This document shows positions 17,247 to 25,659 of a stretch of 64,000 bases of DNA, piece by piece. The stretch lies in NCBI GenBank assembly GCA_040255525.1, contig JBDZVD010000015.1, positions 1 through 64,000 on the forward strand. The letters are read 5' to 3'. This DNA is from Rugosimonospora sp040255525. GTDB lineage: Bacteria > Actinomycetota > Actinomycetes > Mycobacteriales > Micromonosporaceae. The notes under the pieces are model-generated. The model did no database searches and was not told the origin of the DNA. It saw only the letters and a list, made by a program, of their open reading frames with translations. The translations under genes were made by a program, and so were the position numbers. Within the stretch, counting starts at the first letter, position 1. Each line of letters begins with the position of its first letter.

Positions 17247-18455
17247 TCACGCGCTGGCCCCGCCGTCGGCCAGGAACCGGCGGATGATCGGCGTCTGGCG
17301 GGCCTCCTCAAGCAGGAAGCAGTCGTGGCCGTAGGCCGCGTCGATCACGTGGTACTCGACCGGCTTCCCGAGTGCCCGCAACGCGTCTTCGATCTCCTGG
17401 GACGCGGCCGGCGGGTACAGCCAGTCGGAGCTGAACGCGATCAGCAGCGTCCGCGCCGAAACGTCTTCGAGCGCCCGGGTGAGCGACCCGCCGCCATGCT
17501 GCCGGGCGATGTCGAAGTACGTCAGCGCGCGCGAGGTGTAGAGGTAGGTGTTGGCGTCGAACCGCTTGACGAACGACGCCGCCTGGTGGCGCAGGTAGCT
17601 CTCCACCTCGAACTCGGGTTCGGTGATCGTGTAGCGGATGTCGTCGGCGAACTGCAACCGCCGGCCGAACTTCTCGTTCATCGCGGCCGCGGACAGGTAG
17701 GTGACGTGACCGACCATCCGCGCCACACCCATGCCGGCGCCGGGCGCCCGCCCGGTGCCGTGGTAGTGGCCGCCCTGCCAGGCCGGGTCGCGCATGATCG
17801 CCTCGCGCGCTATCGCGTTCCACGACACGCCCTGCGGGTGGAGGGCATGCGTACTGGCGATGGCCACGACGGCGTCGACCTGGTCGGGGTACAGGATGGC
17901 CCACTCCAGCGCCTGCATCCCGCCGAGCGACCCACCGGCCACCGCCGCCAGGCGCTCGATGCCGAGGACGTCCAGGAACGCCCGCTCGGTGCGTACCATG
18001 TCCGCCACCGTGATGACGGGGAAGTCCGATCCGTACGGTCGCCCCGTCGCCGGGTCGGTCGACGACGGTCCGGTCGTCCCCCGGCAGCCGCCGAGCAGGT
18101 TGGTGGAGACGACGAAGAAGCGGTCGGTGTCGAACGCCTTTCCGGGTCCGATCATCCCGTCCCACCACCCGAGCGCCTTGCCGGCCGCGCCGTCGCGCTC
18201 CTCGGCCGCGAAGCCGTCGCGCGCGCTCTGGCCGGGCGTCGCGGCCAGACCGGCCGCGTGGGCGTCTCCGCTGAGCGCGTGACAGACCAGGATCACGTTG
18301 TCCCGGTTGGCAGACAGCGTGCCGTAGGTCTCATACGCCACCCGGACCGGGTGCAGTTCCTGTCCGCAGTCGAGCTGGACCGGCTTGGGCAGGTCGACGT
18401 ACTGCGTCTCGACGGGGCCGACCGAGCCGGCCGGGTGCGTCGAGGCTGATTCCAT
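17247..18455 (-). CDS. metX: Homoserine O-acetyltransferase
   Basis: This alpha/beta-hydrolase enzyme acetylates homoserine, the step before metY. Features in order: VAYETYGTLSANRDNVILVCHALSGDAH (oxyanion region), the nucleophile elbow AVAGGSLGGMQALEWA, and the catalytic Asp/His end with LIAFSSDWLYPP and YGHDCFLLE. The 402 residues from ATG 18455 fit the family; ATG codons at 18467 and 18485 are alternatives and no clear ribosome binding site decides. It is divergent from the OsmC gene. No SAM riboswitch-like structure was recognised upstream. Confidence 0.94.
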   Translation of the reverse strand: MESASTHPAGSVGPVETQYVDLPKPVQLDCGQELHPVRVAYETYGTLSANRDNVILVCHALSGDAHAAGLAATPGQSARDGFAAEERDGAAGKALGWWDGMIGPGKAFDTDRFFVVSTNLLGGCRGTTGPSSTDPATGRPYGSDFPVITVADMVRTERAFLDVLGIERLAAVAGGSLGGMQALEWAILYPDQVDAVVAIASTHALHPQGVSWNAIAREAIMRDPAWQGGHYHGTGRAPGAGMGVARMVGHVTYLSAAAMNEKFGRRLQFADDIRYTITEPEFEVESYLRHQAASFVKRFDANTYLYTSRALTYFDIARQHGGGSLTRALEDVSARTLLIAFSSDWLYPPAASQEIEDALRALGKPVEYHVIDAAYGHDCFLLEEARQTPIIRRFLADGGASA

Positions 18456-18565
18456 GGGCGCGATCATAGCCTGAACAGGGTGCATAGCTTGATCGTCCCG
18501 CCCGGGTGTAATGTCAGCTATCCCGGTCGGCAATATGGGACGGCCGAGGGAAAGGGGCACGTGGC

Positions 18566-19114
18566 ATGAGTACGGTCCAAAACGGCGTCAATGTTCAGGC
18601 ACTGCTCGACGCGCGCGCGCTGCTGACGGACGCGCCCGAGGCCGCCCAGTTCACCTGGCGGGCCTCGTCGAAGTGGCAACACGGCGTGCACAGCACCACG
18701 AAGGTGCAGAAGTTCTTCGGCCTCGGCCAGGAGCAGAGCCACAAGACGGAAGCGGTGTTCGACGCCGACCACCCGGAAGTCTTCGCGGCCCAGGACAACG
18801 GCATCACCCCGATCGAGTACCTGCTCGTCGGCCTGGCGGGGTGCCTGACCGCGGGTGTGGCGTCGGTCGCCCAGAACCGCGGCATCCAGCTGCGCTCGGT
18901 CGAGTCCGTCGTCGAGGGCAACCATGACATCCGGGGCATCCTCGGCGCCGACAGCGACGTTCGCAACGGCTTCAACGACATCAAGGTGACCTTCACCATA
19001 GACGCGGACGCCTCGAAGCAGGACATCGAAGCGCTGGTGGCCCAGTCCCAGAAGCGCTCCGCCGTGTTCGACGCTCTCACCAACCCGACGAACGTGACCG
19101 TCGAGGTCGCCTGA
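18566..19114 (+). CDS. OsmC family protein (single-cysteine type)
   Basis: The 182-residue protein matches the OsmC/Ohr fold, with TPIEYLLVGLAGCLTAGVAS around residues 90-109 holding the only cysteine. Classical Ohr/OsmC peroxidases have a second active-site Cys; here the equivalent position near KRSAVFDALTNPTNV lacks it, as in YhfA-like members. Peroxidase activity is therefore doubtful. The ATG follows GGGAAAGGGG. It overlaps in expression with the FAD oxidoreductase that starts 14 bases after its stop; the ribosome binding site of that gene overlaps the OsmC stop. Confidence 0.88.
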   Translation: MSTVQNGVNVQALLDARALLTDAPEAAQFTWRASSKWQHGVHSTTKVQKFFGLGQEQSHKTEAVFDADHPEVFAAQDNGITPIEYLLVGLAGCLTAGVASVAQNRGIQLRSVESVVEGNHDIRGILGADSDVRNGFNDIKVTFTIDADASKQDIEALVAQSQKRSAVFDALTNPTNVTVEVA

Positions 19115-19127
19115 AAGGAGCCGGGCC

Positions 19128-20366
19128 ATCGAGCGCGCGACCACCGTCGTCATCGGCGCCGGGCACGCGGGCCTGGCCGCGAGCCATTTCCTCAGCGATC
19201 GGTCGATCGATCACGTCGTGCTCGAACGCGGCGAGGTGGCCAACGCGTGGCGCCGCGAACGCTGGGACTCCCTGCGGCTGCTCACCCCGAACTGGCAGAC
19301 CCGCCTGCCGGGCCAGAGCTATGACGGGCCGGACCCCGACGGGTACCTGACGGTGGGCGAGGTGGTCGAGTTCATCGAGCGCTTCGCCACCGCCTCGGGC
19401 GCGCCCGTCCGCACCGGTACGACCGTCACGTCGGTGCGCCGCGCCGGTGACGAGTACCGGGTGACGACCGACCACGGCGAGATCGGGTGCCGGACGGTGA
19501 TCATCGCCAGCGGCGCCTGCAACCGGCCGGCTCTGCCGCCGTTCCGTGACGCGGTCCCGCGCTCCATCCACCAGCTCACCCCGTTCGACTACCGCGGCCC
19601 CGCCGACCTTCCCGAGGGCGGGGTACTGGTCGTGGGCGCCTCCGCGACCGGAGTGCAGTTGGCGGCGGAGCTGAAGCGATCCGGCCGGCCGGTGATCCTC
19701 TCGGTCGGGGAGCACGTGCGGCTGCCCCGCCTGTACCGCGGGCGCGATGTGCTCTGGTGGATGGACGCGTCGGGCGTGTGGGACCAACGCTACGACCAGC
19801 TCGACGACCTGGCCCGGGCACGGCGGCTGCCCTCGCCGCAACTGGTCGGCACCCCGGAACGCAGCACGCTCGACCTCAACGCGCTCACCGCGATCGGAGT
19901 CGAACTGGTGGGCCGCTGGGCGGCCGTGCGCGACGGCCGCGCGCTGTTCTCCGGCGGCCTGCGCAACCTGTTCTCGCTCGCGGACCTCAAGATGCAGCGG
20001 CTGCTGGACACGTTCGACGCATGGGCGCTCGGCGACGGTCGGGACGCCGAGGTCGGCCCGCCCGAGCGCTTCCCGCCCACGCGGGTGCCCGAGTCGGCCC
20101 GGTTACAGCTCGACCTGGAAAGCGGCGAAATCCGCACGATCCTGTGGGCGACCGGCTTCCGGCCCGACTACGGGTGGTTGCACGTGCCGGTGGTCGACGG
20201 GAAGGGCCGGCTCGCACACGACGGTGGAGTGGTCGACAGCCCGGGCCTGTACGCGCTGGGCCTGCCCGTGCTGCGCCGGCGCAGGTCCACCTTCATCCAC
20301 GGCGCCTCCGACGACGCGCGCGAGGTGGTCGCCCACCTCAGCCGGTACCTTGCCGTGCCTCGATGA
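19128..20366 (+). CDS. FAD/NAD(P)-dependent monooxygenase-like oxidoreductase with ATC start
   Basis: The 412-residue protein opens with the FAD-binding motif TTVVIGAGHAGLAASHFL and continues with VVLERGEVANAWRRERWDSLRLLTPNW, typical of the CzcO/flavin-monooxygenase group. VLVVGASATGVQLAAELKRSGR is the NADPH-binding Rossmann motif, and ATGFRPDYGWL the final FAD contact. The only start that keeps the first FAD motif is ATC 19128, seven bases after AAAGGAG (19114-19120). No ATG, GTG or TTG is available in frame upstream before the OsmC stop; the first internal GTG (19218) would remove the dinucleotide-binding loop. It is cotranscribed with the OsmC gene. Confidence 0.85.
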   Translation: MERATTVVIGAGHAGLAASHFLSDRSIDHVVLERGEVANAWRRERWDSLRLLTPNWQTRLPGQSYDGPDPDGYLTVGEVVEFIERFATASGAPVRTGTTVTSVRRAGDEYRVTTDHGEIGCRTVIIASGACNRPALPPFRDAVPRSIHQLTPFDYRGPADLPEGGVLVVGASATGVQLAAELKRSGRPVILSVGEHVRLPRLYRGRDVLWWMDASGVWDQRYDQLDDLARARRLPSPQLVGTPERSTLDLNALTAIGVELVGRWAAVRDGRALFSGGLRNLFSLADLKMQRLLDTFDAWALGDGRDAEVGPPERFPPTRVPESARLQLDLESGEIRTILWATGFRPDYGWLHVPVVDGKGRLAHDGGVVDSPGLYALGLPVLRRRRSTFIHGASDDAREVVAHLSRYLAVPR

Positions 20367-20541
20367 CCCGGCCCCGGTGCGGGCCGGCGGCCCGCCGCGC
20401 CGCCTGTGCCAGTGCGCGACCGGATGCCGCATACCACGTTGCCGCGACGACGACGGCCAGCGCTATCTCGACGACGTCGCCGCCGTAGTACATGGGCGCC
20501 ATTCGCGCGTCCGGTCCCGGGCCGGGGCCGAAGATGGCCAT
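20338..20541 (-). pseudogene. Remnant of a CtaG-like (cytochrome oxidase assembly) membrane protein
   Basis: The reading frame from ATG 20541 gives a short product with MYYGGDVVEIALAVVVAATWY, which looks like the last transmembrane helix of actinobacterial CtaG-type proteins, and nothing of the other helices. The remnant overlaps the end of the FAD oxidoreductase gene. It fills the 315-base stretch between that gene and the OtrA-like gene, which otherwise shows no feature. The family assignment rests on resemblance of one helix, so it is tentative. Confidence 0.35.
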
Positions 20542-20681
20542 CGCTAATTCGGTAGTGCGGCGCGGCGGGCCGTGGTTGACTCGGACCGGCAGTCCAGCGG
20601 TCACATACACGGGAGACGGCATGCGAGCGACCTTCACCTCCATCGGGCAGGGAATTCCGGTCTCTTCGAGGGGTGTGGCGG

Positions 20682-22706
20682 TTGCCACGAAGAACGCTGA
20701 ACCTGGGGATTGTGGCGCATGTCGACGCCGGTAAGACGACCCTGACCGAACGGCTGCTGTACGCGGCCGGGGTCATCGACACCGTCGGCGACGTTGACGC
20801 CGGCACCACGCGGACCGACACGTTGGCGCTGGAGCGCCAGCGCGGCATCACGATCAGGTCCGCGGTGGTGTCGTTCGAGATCGCTGGCGTGACGGTCAAT
20901 CTCATCGACACGCCGGGGCACCCGGACTTCATCGCCGAGGTGGAGCGGGCACTCGGGCTGCTCGACGGTGCCGTCCTGGTGCTCTCCGCGGTCGAGGGCG
21001 TCCAGCCACAGACGCGCGTCCTGATGCGCGCGTTGCGGCGGCTCCGCGTGCCGACCCTGCTGTTCGTCAACAAGATCGACCGCCGCGGCGCCGATGCGGG
21101 GCGGGTACTGGAGGCCATCGCGGCCCGCCTGACCGGCGGCGCCATCCCGATGGGTACGGTCGGCGCAGCGGGCAGCCGGGCCGCCCGGTTCACCCCGTAC
21201 GACCTCGCCGACCCGGCCTTTCACGCGGCGCTGACCGAGGCGCTCGCCGAGCGCGACGACGCGCTCCTGGCGGCCTACCTGGAGAACGAACTGGCCCTCA
21301 CGGACCGGCGGCTGCGCGACGAACTGGCCGCGCAGACCCGGCGGTCGCTGGTGCATCCGGTCTTCTTCGGGTCGGCGGTGACCGGCGAGGGCGTGGAGGC
21401 TCTCAAGGCAGCCCTGGCCGAACTCCTACCGGCCGAGGCCGGCGATCCACGGGCCGCCGCCTCGGGCCGCGTCTTCAAGATCGAGCAGGGGCCGGCACGC
21501 GAGAAGATCGCCTATGTCCGCATGTTCGCCGGCACCCTGCGAGTCCGGCAACCATTGGAGGTCAGGACGGCCGATGGCGGCGCCACCGAGGCGAAGGCGA
21601 CGGCCGTCAGTGTCTCGGACAACGGCGGGTGGGTCCGGCGCGCGGAGCTTGCCGCGGGCGAGATCGGCAAGCTCTGGGGCCTGAACGGGATCAGGATCGG
21701 CGACACGATCGGCCGGCCGCCGCCCACCGCCGCCCAGTACCGCTTCCCGCCGCCGACGATGGAAACCGCCGTCGCCGCGGTGCGCCCCGGCGACGAGACG
21801 GCGCTGCGCGGCGCCCTCGCGCGCCTGGCCGAGCAGGACCCGCTCATCAGGGTCCGGCCGGACGACACCGGCCGGGAGGTCTCCCTCTCGCTGTACGGCG
21901 AGGTCCAGAAGGAGGTCATCCAGGCGACCCTGGCGACCGAGTTCGGCATCGACGTGACGTTCCGCGAAACCACGATCGTCTGTGTCGAACGGCCGGTGAG
22001 CACCGGCGAGGCAATCGAGATCATCAACACCGATTCCAACCCGTTCCAGGCCACCATCGGCCTGCGCGTGGAGCCGGGGCCGCCCGGCTCCGGCATCGAG
22101 TTCCGGACGCGGATCGAGCCCCAGGCGATGCCGCTGTACGTCTACCGGAACGCGGAGACCTTCGCGAACTACATGGGCCAGTACGTGCGCCGGACGCTGC
22201 ACGAGGGGCTGTTCGGCTGGCGGGTGACCGACTGCGTCGTCACGATGACCGACTGCGGGTACAGCGTGGCTGACGGCCCGCCGTCGAAGCGCGGCCCAAC
22301 CAGCACGCCGGCCGACTTCCGCAACCTCACACCGATGGTGCTCATGGGAGCGCTGGACCGGGCCGGGACCGTGGTCTGCGAGCCGGTGCTGAAGGCCAGC
22401 CTGGAGATCCCGGTGCGGGCGATGAGCACGGTACTGACGGCGCTCGGCCGGCTCGGCGCGGCGGTCAGGGACCAGGCGGTACGCGGCGACCTCACCACGA
22501 TCGAGACGGTCGTACCGGCGGCACGGATCCAGCAACTCCACCGCCAACTGCCGGGGCTGACCGCCGGCGAGGGCGTGCTGGAGTCCACATTCGACGGTTA
22601 CCGGCCGGTCCACGGCGAGCCACCGGTGCGGCCCAGGACGCTGGCGGACCCGCGGTACCGCGAGAAGTACCTGCTGTCGCTGACCCGGCAGGGCGCCCGG
22701 GGCTGA
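20682..22706 (+). CDS. OtrA/TetM-like ribosomal protection GTPase
   Basis: The 674-residue protein is an EF-G-like translational GTPase. The N-terminus LNLGIVAHVDAGKTTLTERL (G1) is followed by RQRGITIRS (G2), LIDTPGHPDF (G3) and FVNKIDR (G4). It ends with EF-G domains III-V and the VTDCVVTMTDCGYSV segment typical of tetracycline protection proteins. It is close in pattern to Otr(A) of Streptomyces, which removes tetracycline from the ribosome; similar genes in other actinomycetes have no shown drug role. TTG 20682 is chosen since GAGGGG lies eight bases before it; GTG 20673 is too close to that site. Confidence 0.9.
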   Translation: MPRRTLNLGIVAHVDAGKTTLTERLLYAAGVIDTVGDVDAGTTRTDTLALERQRGITIRSAVVSFEIAGVTVNLIDTPGHPDFIAEVERALGLLDGAVLVLSAVEGVQPQTRVLMRALRRLRVPTLLFVNKIDRRGADAGRVLEAIAARLTGGAIPMGTVGAAGSRAARFTPYDLADPAFHAALTEALAERDDALLAAYLENELALTDRRLRDELAAQTRRSLVHPVFFGSAVTGEGVEALKAALAELLPAEAGDPRAAASGRVFKIEQGPAREKIAYVRMFAGTLRVRQPLEVRTADGGATEAKATAVSVSDNGGWVRRAELAAGEIGKLWGLNGIRIGDTIGRPPPTAAQYRFPPPTMETAVAAVRPGDETALRGALARLAEQDPLIRVRPDDTGREVSLSLYGEVQKEVIQATLATEFGIDVTFRETTIVCVERPVSTGEAIEIINTDSNPFQATIGLRVEPGPPGSGIEFRTRIEPQAMPLYVYRNAETFANYMGQYVRRTLHEGLFGWRVTDCVVTMTDCGYSVADGPPSKRGPTSTPADFRNLTPMVLMGALDRAGTVVCEPVLKASLEIPVRAMSTVLTALGRLGAAVRDQAVRGDLTTIETVVPAARIQQLHRQLPGLTAGEGVLESTFDGYRPVHGEPPVRPRTLADPRYREKYLLSLTRQGARG

Positions 22707-22792
22707 CGCCGGCCGGCGGTTCCGTCTCCGGGTTCTTGCCCGAAACGACGCCCGGACGTTCATCCAGGGCCCGGCCGCCTGATCCGGCGCGA

Positions 22793-22841
22793 GGGCACGT
22801 GCCCTTTCCGGGTGGCCGGGTGCCGGCAGGCGGCGGCACCC
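22793..22841. terminator. Palindrome and hairpin after the OtrA-like gene
   Basis: A 12-bp palindrome GGGCACGTGCCC (22793-22804) is followed by an 8-bp stem GGGTGCCG / CGGCACCC (22818-22825 and 22834-22841). They sit in the 311-base gap after the OtrA-like gene. The remainder of the gap holds AT-rich sequence near 22960-22980 (TATTAGACTAAT) that may be the promoter of the next gene. Confidence 0.45.
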
Positions 22842-23017
22842 GCGCGGACCGGCTCAGGACGGGATGAAGCCGTTTCGCGCCCGCAATCCGGCACGACCGG
22901 GTCCGGCAGCGGTGGTCACAGGGATCGCCGTCGATGCAGCAAAGCCGCCAATCAGACTTCCGTTGCCTATTAGACTAATGCGGTTCGACCAGGGCGATTC
23001 TCGGAGAATTCAGCGTC

Positions 23018-24565
23018 ATGCCAGAGAAAGCTGCGCCACCCTGCCGACCGGTGCATCGCGCCCCGAGCGCTGAACCGGCCATCCCGGGCACCCCAGCCCA
23101 GCGCGGCGCGTCCCCGCAGGTGAATCCGCCCGGCGATGAGACGCGTCCCGGACACCGAGCCACGATCGCCACGGCCCTCGTCGTCGCAGCGATCACGGTC
23201 GCCGCCGCGCTCATGACCCCCGGTTGGACCGGCTGGCACCCGGTACTCCTGCTCGCGCCCGCCGTCGCCGGGTGGGCGGTCCGCCGCACCAGCCTGCTCG
23301 CCACGCTGTACCTGGTACAGATCAGCGTGTACTACGGCCTGACCTGGCTCGTCGTGGGATCGCCCGAGTCACCCACCATGGTCGCGCTCGTCATGCTCTG
23401 GGCGGCCGGCGTCCTGCTCGGTGCTCACGCCGTGCGCGTACCCGACGACCACCCGAACCCCGGCTACCGCCCCGATCCGCTCGGATGGGCGCACTTCACG
23501 GTCGCCGCCGGGCTCGTCGCACTGCAGGCGGCCCTCGCGCTGAGCGCGAAGGTGGGTGTCGCGGCGCAGTTGACCGGAGGAGTGAGCACCCCCACCGGCG
23601 TGCTGGGCATCCTCATCACGGCGGCTCCGGCGGTCACTCTCATGCTGCTGGTGACCTCGCTCAATTCGGGGCGGCACACGGCCGCGACGGTCGTCGTGGT
23701 GGCCACCGAGGTGGCATCCCTTGCCCTGTCCGGCTTCCGTGGCTCCGCCGCCCTGTTCGTCATCGCCGTGTTCACGATCGCGGCACTCCGGCTGTCCCGA
23801 CTGTCGCCGTGGCGGCGACCCGGGCGGGTCGCCGCGGCCAGCCTCGCACTGGTGGCGGTCGCCATCGTCGGCTTCATCGGCGCGGCGAACGTGAAGAGCG
23901 AAGCCGCGGCGGACTCCGGCCTGTCTTCCGCGGGTACCGAACTGTTCGGGCTGAACGAAGCCCTGCCGACCATCGCCAACCGCCTCGACCTGCGCCCGGC
24001 CCTGCAGACGGCGGTAGACCTGCGTCACGACCCGTCCGCCGCGAACGCGGTGTCGTGGACCTTCCAGTTGCAGGCACTGGTACCCCGGGCTCTGTGGCCG
24101 GACAAGCCGATCATCGACTACGGTCAGCGGGTCACCGCGGAGATATACGGGGCGCAGAATTCGCGGTCGAGTTCGACCGTCACCACCGTCGGTGACGCTT
24201 TGATCAATTTCGGCATGGTCGGCGTCGCTGTCGTGGCAGTCCTGCTGGGAGCGCTGCTGCGCGTGCTTGAGCGCGTGGCCCGGCACGGTCGGGGACCGGC
24301 CGGCCTGGCACTCGCCGCCAGCGTGGCGGTGTTCGTCGTGGGCCAGGAAGCGCCGCTGATCCTGAGCATCGCCGGCCTCATCCGCAACCTGTTCGTCTCG
24401 TGGTTCCTGTGGCGTGTCGCGACGTACCTGGGGCATACCCGCCGGCGGTCGGCCGCTGGGAGTGTGCCCGGCGACGTGCCGCCGGTGACCGTGGTGGTTG
24501 CCAGCGGCGTTACCAGACGCGCGAGTGCCGCTCGAACGTCTCGGGGTCGCTGTGCCGCGGGATGA
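23018..24565 (+). CDS. Polytopic membrane protein resembling a Wzy-type polysaccharide polymerase
   Basis: The 515-residue protein has a Pro-rich 45-residue head and about ten hydrophobic helices. The central extracytoplasmic stretch contains LVPRALWPDKPIIDYGQRV followed by STVTTVGDALINFGMVGV, a pattern seen in O-antigen/oligosaccharide repeat unit polymerases. No other capsule genes are nearby, so a polymerase role is an inference from this motif and the topology. The start ATG 23018 has a weak GGAG upstream. Its last 56 bases overlap, convergently, the end of the VOC protein gene. Confidence 0.7.
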   Translation: MPEKAAPPCRPVHRAPSAEPAIPGTPAQRGASPQVNPPGDETRPGHRATIATALVVAAITVAAALMTPGWTGWHPVLLLAPAVAGWAVRRTSLLATLYLVQISVYYGLTWLVVGSPESPTMVALVMLWAAGVLLGAHAVRVPDDHPNPGYRPDPLGWAHFTVAAGLVALQAALALSAKVGVAAQLTGGVSTPTGVLGILITAAPAVTLMLLVTSLNSGRHTAATVVVVATEVASLALSGFRGSAALFVIAVFTIAALRLSRLSPWRRPGRVAAASLALVAVAIVGFIGAANVKSEAAADSGLSSAGTELFGLNEALPTIANRLDLRPALQTAVDLRHDPSAANAVSWTFQLQALVPRALWPDKPIIDYGQRVTAEIYGAQNSRSSSTVTTVGDALINFGMVGVAVVAVLLGALLRVLERVARHGRGPAGLALAASVAVFVVGQEAPLILSIAGLIRNLFVSWFLWRVATYLGHTRRRSAAGSVPGDVPPVTVVVASGVTRRASAARTSRGRCAAG

Positions 24566-24887
24566 CGCAGACCAGATGACCTCCCGGGGCGCGCAGCGTC
24601 CTGCAGTCGAGCCACCGGCCCACCTCGACCGCTCCCAGCGCGACCAGCCGCGCCGTTTCGGCCTCGACATCATCGGTCTCGATGTCGAGGTGGTACCGCG
24701 GTGCGTCACACACCTCCTGCACCGCCATGACGAGCTGCGGCAGAGCCCCCTCCAGCCCGGTGAACTGCTCCTCGCCGGCGACCGGCCGCGCCGGCACACC
24801 GAGTGCCTCTGACCAGAAGGTGGTGGCGGCGGCGGCCTCGCCGCTCGGCACGTCTACCAGCAGGGTCGAGATCCGACTGCGATGCAT
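24510..24887 (-). CDS. VOC superfamily (glyoxalase-like) protein
   Basis: The 125-residue protein has two beta-alpha-beta-beta-beta units of the vicinal-oxygen-chelate fold: SRISTLLVDVPSGEAAAATTFW opening, YHLDIETDDVEAETARLVAL, then LDCRTLRAPGGHLVCVIP. Members act as glyoxalases, dioxygenases or drug-binding proteins; no function can be named here. ATG 24887 is preceded by no strong ribosome binding site. It is convergent with the polymerase-like gene. Confidence 0.85.
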   Translation of the reverse strand: MHRSRISTLLVDVPSGEAAAATTFWSEALGVPARPVAGEEQFTGLEGALPQLVMAVQEVCDAPRYHLDIETDDVEAETARLVALGAVEVGRWLDCRTLRAPGGHLVCVIPRHSDPETFERHSRVW

Positions 24888-25154
24888 GCGGGCAATATAT
24901 CGCCGACCGCGTCGCGCGGTTTCGATGTCGAGGACGGTTCGGTGGACCGCCGACCGCACCCGCCGGGCGGGAAGCTCGATCTCGGTGAGGAGCCCCGCTG
25001 CCGATGCCCGGCAGGTACCGGACGTCGATCGCATCCTGGTGCACCGGTACCCGCTGACCCGCGACCGTACGGGGCAATCACGATGACTCGGGGCCTTGTG
25101 GGATCATGGCGACTCATGCGCGCGATTCCCGCGCCGGAGGACTTGGAGGACCGG

Positions 25155-25613
25155 GTGCGCAAACTGGCGCAACGACTGGCAATTTCGGTTACCGCTGCCA
25201 CCGTCGCAGCGGTAGGGCTCGCTTCGCCGGCCCATGCCGCGACGAACCCTTACGGCGCCGCACAGGCGTGCAGCAACGACTTCGGTGGTTCGTGGGCCAG
25301 CGTCAGCGATGGCCACCGGACGATCACCGCGCCGGACGGCACCACGGTGGGCGACGTCTACCTGATGTACAACAGCGGCACCGGGTACAACTGTGTCGCC
25401 ACCCTGAAGAGGGTGGCCGTGGGCTCGGCGACCGGCGTCAAATCCGGGATCCGGGTGGAGGGCCGTTCCTGGGCCTACGCGTCCGGGAACTTCAAGTACT
25501 ACGAGACGATCGAACGCTCCGCCGTGGACACGTGCGTGATGTACGAAGGCGAGGTCCTGTACTTCACCAACTGGGAGAGCGCCGGCCGCTACAGCTGGGG
25601 CAACTGCGGCTGA
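25155..25613 (+). CDS. Secreted protein, spore-associated protein A-like
   Basis: GTG 25155 is preceded by GGAGGA (25146-25151) at six-base spacing, so it is preferred over the upstream ATG at 25116. The 152-residue precursor has a Sec signal peptide with cleavage expected after SPAHA. The mature part (TNPYGAAQACSN, VYLMYNSGTGYNCVATLKR, then YGEVLYF-like end with paired cysteines) resembles the small extracellular SapA family of Streptomyces spores. Four cysteines in the mature part may form two disulfides. Function of the family is unknown. It is followed by a strong terminator. Confidence 0.8.
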   Translation: MRKLAQRLAISVTAATVAAVGLASPAHAATNPYGAAQACSNDFGGSWASVSDGHRTITAPDGTTVGDVYLMYNSGTGYNCVATLKRVAVGSATGVKSGIRVEGRSWAYASGNFKYYETIERSAVDTCVMYEGEVLYFTNWESAGRYSWGNCG

Positions 25614-25625
25614 CCAGCCCCCGCG

Positions 25626-25654
25626 GTCGCCGGGTCCACAGTGGACCCGGCGAC
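25626..25654. terminator. Strong bidirectional terminator hairpin
   Basis: GTCGCCGGGTCCAC and GTGGACCCGGCGAC form an inverted repeat around a single base at 25640, giving at least a 12-bp stem. It separates two convergent genes. Confidence 0.75.
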
Positions 25655-25659
25655 GAGGG

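Noticed and set aside
18456..18565. SAM riboswitch before metX
   Set aside because: Only about 110 bases separate metX from the divergent OsmC gene and no SAM aptamer core could be recognised.
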